A stretch of DNA of 64,000 nucleotides from Immersiella caudata (Eukaryota > Ascomycota > Sordariomycetes > Sordariales > Lasiosphaeriaceae): positions 5,952,001 to 6,016,000 of the forward strand of contig JAULSU010000004.1 in assembly GCA_030512335.1 (NCBI GenBank), given 5' to 3'. The position numbers and the translations under genes are program-made. This document shows, one piece after another, positions 44,963-52,658 of the stretch; positions within the stretch are counted from its first letter, which is position 1; the number at the start of each line of letters is the position of its first letter. The notes under the pieces are model-generated. The model saw nothing but the letters and a program-made list of their open reading frames with translations, was not told where the DNA came from and did not search any database.

Positions 44963-46103
44963 TCATATCCACTGATACGTACCAGTCCAAGGATGCACTA
45001 GAATAGAGCCAAACGGTGGAACCGTGTTGGCTTCAAGGAAACGGTTTACTTTCTCTGTGTTTGCGCAGATGTGTTGTGCGTGGTGCAAACTAACGGGCAG
45101 AGGATCGTCTTTGTGCCATTCGAAAACCAAAAGAGACATGTCGGCGTGGCAGAGCTCGGACTGACGAAGACTAGAAATAACGAAGGGTTAGCATAGTGAA
45201 AAGTGAATATCAAGGGTATAGAAGGTTGTGAGTTGGTATTACATGTCGAAACAGTGATCTACACAGACATTCCCGGTTAGCCTCTGCAACATCTCCGGTG
45301 ACTGAATGGAGCCTTACCAATGTGTCTCGGAATCGGCTGTTCAGGGGTTGCTTTGTACATCTCCGCAGTTTCGGGGTAGTCTTCGGGGAGCAAATACTGT
45401 CGGATGGTTTTCTAGGAGCGTGTCAGTCATTTGCCTCTGAATCCATTCTGGGGGCTTATTACAATGCAATGCAAATTGTGCAAGAAGCTAAAAGTTCCCA
45501 TTATTCCCCCCTCTTCATCTTGGAACTCAGCGAGAACGTAATCGGGAGAACTCGGATTACGCCAGCCGGGTTTTGGGATTCGAACTGTGTAGTCTATTTC
45601 CAATTCAGCACAAGTTTCTCCTCCATATCGATGGAATACCCACTTCTCACCATGTCGCCCCAGGCTGCATCAAGCTCTGGACGAGGTTTTCCCCGGAACG
45701 GCCCATGAATTCCAAACCGGTCGTCGTAGGTCCGTACCTCCCATTCGATTGCCGAGGCGATCCACTCTGCGGGCTGATTAGCTCTTTGAAACACTCCTCC
45801 CCGATGCACTCCCCGCCGTAACTCACCATGATGCGGCAACTGAACGGCTTCATCATCCTTTCCTCCAATTTTAGGAGCAGCGACCATGAGTATTAGCCCA
45901 ATTTCGAGTAGGAACAGAAATACATGAGCAGAAAGCAAAGCCCAGTTTCGTCTGTTTTGCCGTTTCTCGCTCCGCAGCGCTTTGTGCTTGTCAAACGCGT
46001 GCTCTCCATTGCTAAGAAGCGAGCGATGATGTTCGCGGTCGCCATCTTCCAAGTCTGAGGAAGAGGACCGGGAATCAGTCCCCAGTTCTTTCTTGGTGAA
46101 CAT
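44963..46103 (-). CDS. UstYa-family (DUF3328) protein, multi-exon, possible frameshift
   Basis: N-terminal part 45827-46103: hydrophilic start, then a membrane segment (LLSAHVFLFLLEIGLILMVAA, key residues about 56-76). A GTGAGT intron (45767-45826) leads to WEVRTYDDRFG and GKPRPELDAAWGDMV, hallmarks of DUF3328. Later exons are up to 45465 (ends HNLHCI), 45318-45411, 45243-45258 and 44963-45170. They join in phase to give YLLPEDYPETAEMY, HIDHC and LRQSELCHADMSLLVFEW. Thus both HxxHC motifs (HNLHC and HIDHC) are present. Between about 45641 and 45590 the frame shifts by one base: either a 50-bp intron (GTGGGT...AATAG) or a real one-base deletion. The reading GYSIDMEEKLVLNW before the shift looks like coding, which favours a frameshift. 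Expected role: oxidative modification of the precursor peptide in the secretory pathway, as for UstYa/UstYb. It is divergent from the precursor gene. Confidence 0.75.
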
Positions 46104-46400
46104 GTTGCTGTTCCCTATTCTGGGATGGGAAGCGAAGCAAAAACACCGAGTGCAATGAGCTTCTTTCGATGGACGGCGATGGAGGGCGAGGCTTGACCGA
46201 GGAGAGTGGTTACATGTCGCAAGTGACAATGAACAAAACGACGATTTGTTCTCAGTGCTGACATCTTGGGTTTCAGGGGCTATGTTGGGAGACATGGCCC
46301 ACCGCCAAAGCGGAGCCAACCAATCAAACGCATGGAAACAACCAACAAACACGCAATCGTTGACGCCGTCTCCGTTGCAGTCAGCCTTGCTTACCAGTCT

Positions 46401-46445
46401 GTCAGCATGCATTAGTGTCTCTGCCAAGAGATGTCAGCTTGCATG
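46401..46445 (+). promoter_or_regulatory. two cluster motifs in the UstYa / precursor divergent promoter
   Basis: GTCAGCTTGCATG at 46433-46445 is exact. GTCAGCATGCATT at 46401-46413 differs only in the last base. They are centred between the starts at 46103 and 46733, about 290 bp from each. Confidence 0.65.
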
Positions 46446-46732
46446 CAAGGTTATCGCCGTCACTCTCGACCATTGCGGGTATCAACAAAGAATGGCTGAC
46501 ATGGTCTGTCGCCTGCCTGCCTGAAGGTGTAGCTCAGAGCTAATTGTCTGAGTCGCTCCCCAATGCCGAACTGATGATGCTTGTTTCGGCTACTAATAAG
46601 CTTTGCTCCTGCTTCAGCTGTGAGACCAATCCACTCAACACTCAAGCATCCGTTCACCGACAGCATACAGCTACTCAGCTACTCAACCTTTGACGCCACA
46701 TCATCAAATTCAAATCGTCTTCTCCAGCCAAA

Positions 46733-47271
46733 ATGAAGTTCTTTCAAGCCGTTCTGCCGCTCCTCGTCATGGGCGTTGCCGCGTCTCCCGTGCCAGGTAG
46801 GAAGTTTGAGACCATCCATTCTTCGACGCCACGATTCTAACAACGAGGGCAGCCGAGCAGCTCGGTGAGGTTGCTAACTCAGCCGCCCGTCGTGATACCA
46901 AGCTTGGGGAGGTCGCCAACTCTGCTGCCCGCCGGGCCATTGAGCCGCTGGGCGAAGTCGCCAATTCCGCCGCTCGCCGCGATACCAAGCTCGGTGAGGT
47001 GGCGAACTCTGCTGCCCGCCGTGACAACAAGCTCGGTGAAGTTGCCAACTCCGCCGCTCGCCGCGACACTAAGCTTGGCGAGGTTGCGAACTCGGCTGCT
47101 CGTCGTGATACCAAGCTCGGCGAGGTGGCCAACTCTGCTGCCCGCCGTGACAACAAGCTCGGCGAGGTGGCCAACTCGGCTGCCCGTCGTGATAGCAAGC
47201 TGGGCGAGGTGGCCAACTCGGCTGCTCGTCGTGACAGCCAGCTCGGCGAGGTGGCCAACTCGGCTGCGTAA
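46733..47271 (+). CDS. secreted repeat precursor peptide with KEX2 sites (candidate RiPP precursor)
   Basis: Exon 1 is 46733-46796; an intron (46797-46852, GTAGGA...GGGCAG) is removed; exon 2 is 46853-47271. The product is about 160 aa. A signal peptide (MKFFQAVLPLLVMGVAAS) is followed by PVPAEQ and ten tandem units ending in ANSAA. Nine carry a following RR, the KEX2 cleavage signal. Units vary only at the start: AEQ, DTK, AIEP, DTK, DNK, DTK, DTK, DNK, DSK, DSQ, each then LGEVANSAA. Signal peptide, dibasic-separated repeats and two flanking HxxHC proteins are the layout of UstA/PhomA-type RiPP precursors. The units lack Tyr, Trp, Phe, His and Cys, unlike dikaritin cores. The final stop (TAA at 47269) overlaps a GTAAGT donor, so a further short exon is possible. 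Intron position right after the signal peptide is common in such genes. Confidence 0.85.
46853..47268 (+). repeat. ten-unit 42-nt coding tandem repeat
   Basis: 42-bp units (one of 45 bp, unit 3) encoding LGEVANSAARR plus a variable three- or four-residue start. Synonymous differences between units are common (for example CTCGGT, CTTGGG, CTGGGC for Leu-Gly), while the LGEVANSAA residues are invariant. This points to purifying selection on the peptide rather than a very recent expansion. Confidence 0.9.
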
Positions 47272-47787
47272 GTCGAGTTTCGACACAATTCCGTCTGTCG
47301 CGTGCTCCAGGGAGGGGGCTTGAAGATGAACGACGCCAACTTTGGGTTCTTCTCTCTCCAAGTCGATGTTAGCTGCGCGCATTCATATTGTGAGGGAATC
47401 TGATTGGGTTTGGCGATGCGTGGTGGGCGGCAGGAATCGTTCTCGCGGCTGCCTCTGTGCTCTGGTTTGATCTGCAAAGGTTCCCGCTGCTTCTGGATTT
47501 CCTCAGTTAGACAACACCGCAAATGGACACATTCGTTTCCTCGCGTTCTTCGCTGTGGGTGTGTTGGACAGTGGCTCGATGCGAGACCGAGGTGGTATTC
47601 CGCTCGCGGTCCCATTCCACTTGACATGATCCCCGTTATTTGCAGGCCCTGGCACTTTAACTCGGCAAAAGGCAATTGGGGCCTCGTTGTTATCTTTAAC
47701 GGCGTCATTGATTCACGTTAACGTAAGCACCAACAACCAAGATTCATCACCCATAAGCAACAACGCCAACAGCTGCTCCCCGAACAG
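47272..47787. other. downstream region of the precursor, no gene
   Basis: Probably the 3' UTR and spacer. Possible acceptors (CTCCAG ending 47310, GTTAG ending 47372) could add a very short last exon to the precursor. Otherwise no coding signal. Confidence 0.4.
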
Positions 47788-48850
47788 CAATAAAGTCTCA
47801 ATACCGTTAATGTCGACATCGGCGATGGGGTCACCAAAATTCCCTTCGCAGACCACTTCGAGGCTTTCGTCACCGACGACACATTCGTCACCCTCAACGC
47901 CCTCTGCCACCCATGCACCGCCTCTGTCGAGAAATCGACCTTCCTCAAAAGACTTGGACGCAAGAACATCAAGATCGGCGCCGAGGAGGCAGGCCATGTG
48001 GAACTCCCCATGACACCAAGACGGGCTACAAATCCGGGGAGTGCCACTTGTGCGTTTTCCTGTTGCTACGCGCTGGCGTGTCGTACCTCGACCCTGACAC
48101 GCCTGCCTGCGAGGCACACAGCTTAGACTCTCCTATGCAGGTCCACCTGGCGGCCCATGACGTTGACAAGGAGTATGAGATCATAATGGCGCGAGAGACA
48201 GACCGCACTAAGAAGCTATAGTACAAGTTTGCGATGCCGCCCACGCGAGCCGGCTTCCTCCCCCGGGTACATCAATCATGCAAACCATTTTCAGCTCCGA
48301 CAGTGGCTTCCTCGACCTTCGCATCATGCCTCAGAATAAAGAGCGTGCCTACGCCGACCTGCCGCATCCACCACTCCTCCAGTACGCACCTCCCCTCAGG
48401 TAACTTAGCTCCAACTACCACCCGTTCCAGAACCAAAACTCAACACCGCGACTCTGGTGTTTACATCCTTCCCTATCTCCTTGCGCCACCCATCCAACCC
48501 TACCCGAATCGCCACCTGACTCAAACAACTGCACCTCCCTGCATCCCCAATGCCGCGACCTTCCCCCCCCCCCCCCCCCCTTCGTCGCCCCTTCATCACA
48601 AGTCCCCTCCCGCCTCATTGACGTCAGCAAACAACAACACCCGCCTCGACTACGATATCCCCGCTTCCGGAAATCTGCCGTAATTACACCACCCTTACCC
48701 ACATGTGGAGCAAAGACCCCTCGGCCTGTCCTCAGCTCCTTCTGTCCACGATTGAGGGCTTCAAACGTCCATCGCCATCGATGACCTGCCACCGAAGTAT
48801 GCCTATGTGAGTTAACAACTCCCTCATTCTCGCTCAATGCAGGAGGTCGC
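47788..48850 (+). pseudogene. degenerate HET-domain gene, frameshifted
   Basis: Protein-like pieces occur in sequence but in changing frames. First is a Cys-containing N-terminal block (ADHFEAFVTDD, LNALCHPC), then HDTKTGYKSGECHLCVFLLL, then DKEYEIIMARETDR with a stop. Further on come SRLIDVS, NYTTLTHMWSKDPSACPQ, LLLSTIEGFK and, after a one-base shift, IAIDDLPPKYAYV. The order RLIDV - LTHxW - STIEGF - IxIDDLP is that of the HET domain (normally LSHCWG). Stops and frame changes, plus a poly-C tract at 48566-48583, indicate a decayed copy. It adjoins the 3' side of the precursor gene. Confidence 0.6.
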
Positions 48851-49462
48851 CACGAGAACGTCATCGGCGGAGTTGCAGTCGCTTGGCGAGTGCTGAAGTA
48901 CGCGCACGACAATCCCACTCTCAAGATGGGGGATATCTTGCCGGAAGGTGCACATATGATCTTGACGGTTGAGCAGGGTTGGTAGCGTTGATGGGAAGGA
49001 CCCAGCGAGGAAGACGCATGACTCTGTTACGGGGAAGGAGGTGGAGGATGGATAGTTGACGTCATATCAGTATGCTGGAGTTCTTGTGGTTCCGGGAGGG
49101 AAGGATGGAAAGGGGAGGGAGACGTAGAAGAGGGTGGGGGCGTTCATGCTGTTCGATAATGTTAGGGGTTTCGAGGTAGAGGGACCGTTTGATGAGGCGG
49201 ATGAGGAGATTGTTTTGGTTGACAGGAGCAGGCTTTTGGATTGGGCATTGGATGGCGCTGCAAGAGTTGAAGATAGTTGGGACATTGTCCTGCATGAAGT
49301 TTGAGCATGTTCATCTGTGATCTCTGAGGTGTCAAGGGAGTGCGGGCGAGGTGTCTGTGCGACAAATGAACTCGTTATCTTATGAACAGCGTCTAGCATA
49401 TGTACATCTAATCCGGTATGTGCTTCATCATCCAATGTATCCAACTTCCCCTGAGGCTGACA
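48851..49462 (+). pseudogene. unidentified coding relics
   Basis: Two protein-like stretches without starts: HENVIGGVAVAWRVLKYAH (about 48858-48915) and, after stops, FEVEGPFDEADEEIVLVDRS (about 49170-49230) continuing to WDIVLHEV. They are separated by stop codons. I do not recognise the parent family. They may be the C-terminal remains of the HET-type gene or of another gene. Confidence 0.35.
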
Positions 49463-49894
49463 TTAAGAGATCCCTGCAACAGGTGCTGCCACTGCTCCCC
49501 TACTCTCCAGCGAAGTTGGCGGGCTAATGACCCCTCCTCTACCCCCTACGTCCCTCCTGCTCTTCGCATCCCCCCTCGTGGTATTCACCACCTTATCGAC
49601 CGCTTCTGCCAGGCTTGGCTGTTGTTCCACATGTCCCTCATCACTATCATCATCATCGCCGTCATTGTCTTCGTCAACACTCCCCTCTGACTCACTTGAC
49701 GAGTCTCCGGTTGGTGATTCGCCGCGGCTCCGGTGGGGCGGTTCTTCGTGCGAGTCCTCCTCGCTGTCCTCCTCCTCGTCAGACCCAGAAGACGACTCGC
49801 TATCTGACTTCGCAGAGCTCTGCATTTTGGATGGTGCGTTAAAATGGGACTCCCCGCCCTCTTCGCTGTAGTCGTCTTCGTCGCTCTCATCGCC
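49463..49894 (-). CDS. acidic serine-rich fragment, possibly interrupted by a DNA transposon
   Basis: A minus-strand frame of 144 residues rich in Asp, Glu and Ser (SGSDEEEDSEEDSHEEP; DEDNDGDDDDSDEGH) with a C-terminal AEAVDKVVNTTRGDA. It has no ATG start inside the window part: its upstream end runs into the TIR of the element at 49895-51233. It may be the 3' part of a gene cut by that insertion or simply low-complexity sequence open in several frames (the plus strand is also open). Confidence 0.3.
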   Translation of the reverse strand, partial: GDESDEDDYSEEGGESHFNAPSKMQSSAKSDSESSSGSDEEEDSEEDSHEEPPHRSRGESPTGDSSSESEGSVDEDNDGDDDDSDEGHVEQQPSLAEAVDKVVNTTRGDAKSRRDVGGRGGVISPPTSLESRGAVAAPVAGIS

Positions 49895-51233
49895 TAAGGC
49901 CGTCAATTACCCACCCATGGATACACATGGGTGCCCATGGGTTTTTTGGGTACCCACCTAAATACCCATGGGTTTTTGGGTACCCATGTTATAACCATGG
50001 GTTTGCAAGAACCTTAAAAAGAGAACAGTATGTTAAGCTGTGGTAATCATTGTGGTAAGCCGGAACGTACTAATTACCACTATTAAATATGTAATAATCC
50101 ACCCTTTATTAATACCGCGTCTCCCTCTGTGTATACGACTTGAGATTTAACTTTAATACCCCTTAAACCGTGCCGTCCTTATTATTAGCGTACTTGTCAC
50201 CGTCCTTATCCCCACTATCACCACCGTAATCTATCTTTAACCTATAATTATTACTCTCTTAATCCTCACTTTTACTGACTCGGGGCGATCGTTCCGATCG
50301 CCCCTTGTGGTTCTTTTGGGTGTTTTTTTGTGCATATCGCTGTAACCATTTTGTAATTAGCGAAGTTTTGGCGCGCGCCGTCAAGGCCGCGCCGCGCGGT
50401 TCTTCGAACCGCGTTTCTTCTCAAGGCAGGTGAACGAAGAAGAAGAAGGAGGACATCGGCGATTTCACCACGAGTTGCACCCGCGAATGTTATCCCTACT
50501 CGGTTGACCCTACTCGGTTGTCCCTACTCGGTTGTCCCTACTTGGTTGTCCCTACTCGGTTGTCCCTACTCGGTTGTCCCTACTTGGTTATCCCTACTCG
50601 GTTGTGTGCCTCCCTCCAGGTCAGTCCTTGTTTTCACACGTCAGTTCCACGCGCGCTCCTTTGATCGGAGAGGGAGCTACTTTACTGGCGGCCATACTGG
50701 CCGCCATCGGCGTTCTTGGGGGTGGTTCTATTCTTTTGTGCCCTGAGTCTTATGGTGCATCACCGCACCTGTTCATTACTAAACCCGTTTTCACTTTACC
50801 CACTTAATCATCTGTAAGTAGCTAGTTATAAAGGACCGGATTATTTAATACCCAGTTAAGGTGTTTTACCCTTACCACTTAGCCTTTTAACCGGAAAAGT
50901 CTTTCGCTTACACCTACTACTAACCCTAACCCCGCCCCCCTTACGACCAGCTCTCCCACGTCCACCACGTACCTGTAAAGCATTACTAAGACTTACACTG
51001 CGTAAGAGGCCAGGTGTGTTAGCGACTAAGCTAATAAGGTATTAAATCAGTACTTCTCTTAATTACCACGCCGATTACCACATTACTTATCAAATACCCA
51101 TGGTTACCCATAAGTACCCGAGAACCCATGGGTTAACCCATAGGTACCTGCATATAAATGGGTACCCATATGGGTACCCATAGCTCACGGGTACCCATGG
51201 ACTGTGGGTACCCATGGGTAATTCCCGGCCTTA
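49895..51233. mobile_element. 1.34-kb non-autonomous TIR element, TA target
   Basis: The ends are inverted: left TAAGGCCGTCAATTACCCA, right TGGGTAATTCCCGGCCTTA. A TA dinucleotide lies at each border, as left by Tc1/mariner-Fot1 type transposition. Both subterminal regions (49908-49990 and 51088-51222) are packed with self-complementary ACCCATGGGT / GGGTACCCAT words, a potential array of binding sites or hairpins. The middle is AT-rich, RIP-like and encodes no transposase. Confidence 0.65.
50493..50604 (+). repeat. 14-bp minisatellite, eight units
   Basis: Eight tandem copies of TCCCTACTCGGTTG, with variants at three units (ACCC start, CTTGG, GGTTA). It lies inside the TIR element and encodes no protein. 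Confidence 0.9.
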
Positions 51234-52364
51234 ATCCAGAGGAGCAAAATCGACACATCCTCGACAGCTCGCGTGGCGCAGAGTACTTCGATTCCGACGC
51301 AGAGTCGCTTTGGGATGCCGATAATGAGAATGCGCCGATGGAGGCCTTTAGAGAAAAGTACGGGGAGGATACCACGACGGAAGCCGATGAAGGAAGGTAT
51401 TCCGAGACTCCCGGAAACGAGGAGCTCCAAAGAGACATCCCTCCCAACCACAAGCTAGATACTCCCCCATCTTACTATCCCACCCCAGGAGAAATCGACG
51501 AAATCCTGGGATATCCTCCACCCGATGGAATTGACGACATTTGTCGCGTATTACCACTGCACTAAAATGCAGGGAACGTTCAATTGCTCTGACAAGTGGT
51601 AATCGCTGTTTATCTGACACAACCCCTCAGCTCTAGAGCCATTTGAGGGTTTAGGGCTGGAGAACTTTTGTCTCCTGGAGGCAACCAAACTCCATGTGCC
51701 CGCACCTTGACTCGAACTCATGAGGTCTTGGCGCTCACGTTAGCTTGCTCCATAGAGGTACTGAGACTCTTAATTGTCGCGTATTACCACTGCACTAAAA
51801 TGCAGGGAACGTTCAATTGCTCTGACAAGTGGTAATCGCTGTTTATCTGACAACATTCTCCAGGATTGGAGAGAGGACGAGATCAACGACGTCCTCGGTG
51901 ACATATTTGGAGCCGCTCGTACGATGGGCCCGGCGGGTCCGGAGTATTGGGCTGCACGCGAACTTGGCGAGGAGATGTGGGCGGAGGGAACAGTGGAAGT
52001 ACATTTGCGCAGGCTTTGGGCAGAAAAAGGGGCAGCCATCCCTGAAGGGGGTATTTGGAATTTCTCTGGGCCTTGGGCTTGCGTGAAGGCGCCGTCGGGC
52101 TGGGAACTTGACGAGACCGAGCTATCGCCATCAGGATGTGTTGCTATTGGGGTGTTGTGGGCGAGGAGGCAGGTGGCGCGGATAGCGAGTGCGAGATCCG
52201 GGCGGCATCATGCCCCCTTATCCGACCTGTCACTGCGTCGTGTTAATGTGATGATATCCACGCCGCCCCCACGAAACACTGGCAGGATGCTTCCCCTCAT
52301 TCATCGAGTCCGAGTTGCTGGTCAGGGGTATAATGAGGGGGTTGTTATTGGAGGTGCTGACTGA
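51234..52364 (+). pseudogene. gene of unknown function broken by a miniature retrotransposon
   Basis: A coherent plus-strand frame (LNPEEQNRHILDSSRGAEYF, then acidic/proline-rich, ending PPPDGIDDI at 51541) is cut by the 311-bp TRIM element. It resumes in the same frame after one copy of the duplicated ACATT (LQDWREDEINDVLGDIFGAA, PEYWAARELGEEMW, LRRLWAEKG, GVLWARRQVARIASARSG) up to the stop at 52364. The start is missing because the TIR element ends immediately upstream. The interrupted frame terminates seven codons into the insertion (CRVLPLH). I recognise no domain. Splicing out the insertion cannot be excluded (CTCCAG at its right border). Confidence 0.6.
51542..51852 (+). mobile_element. 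complete TRIM/SMART-type miniature LTR retrotransposon, TSD ACATT
   Basis: Two identical 78-bp direct repeats (51542-51619 and 51775-51852), beginning TGTCGCGTATTACC and ending TTTATCTGACA, flank a 155-bp non-coding middle. Perfect ACATT target duplications lie outside (51537-51541 and 51853-51857). TG...CA ends, identical terminal repeats and a 5-bp duplication are diagnostic of an LTR retrotransposon; the 311-bp length makes it a terminal-repeat retrotransposon in miniature. Identical LTRs mean a recent insertion that has escaped RIP. The internal part includes a tRNA-like T-loop string on the minus strand (GAGTTCGAGTC, about 51708-51718). A standard primer-binding site is not obvious. Confidence 0.9.
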
Positions 52365-52375
52365 TGCATGCTGAC
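52363..52375 (-). promoter_or_regulatory. cluster motif upstream of the FAD monooxygenase
   Basis: Minus strand GTCAGCATGCATC matches GTMAGCWTGCATG at 12 of 13 positions. It lies about 285 bp upstream of the monooxygenase start, the same spacing as for the precursor and S41 genes. Confidence 0.55.
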
Positions 52376-52658
52376 TGGCACCATGGTGACACAGCCGAAG
52401 CGAGTGCGGAAAATCGACCCATTTTTCTCTCTCGTGCAGGCGAACGTGTGATTGGGCAACTTTGAGCGTCATGCGAATGCGGGGACGGAATGTTGGGCTT
52501 TGTCTCGACTTTTCTTTGAGAGTTCCCACGGGTATATCTCAGACTCGGCCCCGAACAAGCTTTCCCGTCAAGAACTCGGACAGATGCTGCAACCCTAGTT
52601 CGCCCTCCAGACAAGTCCCAGCCTTCTTCGACATCCCATTTTACTGTCTTCGGTCAAC

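Noticed and set aside
46733..47271. Precursor as a classical dikaritin or as an alpha-factor-like mating pheromone
   Set aside because: There is no Tyr in the core and no tyrosinase gene, so not a classical dikaritin. There is no Trp/Cys-rich pheromone core, so not an ascomycete alpha-type pheromone.
46767..47708. Long minus-strand ORF (313 aa) across the precursor, with AELATSPSLLSRR-type repeats
   Set aside because: It mirrors the 42-nt repeats. It has no signal peptide and a non-descript N-terminus, and the sense strand has a signal peptide, a phased intron and KEX2 sites.
51680..51770. tRNA gene or tRNA-derived SINE (GAGTTCGAGTC box-B-like string)
   Set aside because: No foldable tRNA cloverleaf, and the flanking perfect 78-bp repeats plus ACATT duplication are better explained by a miniature LTR element.
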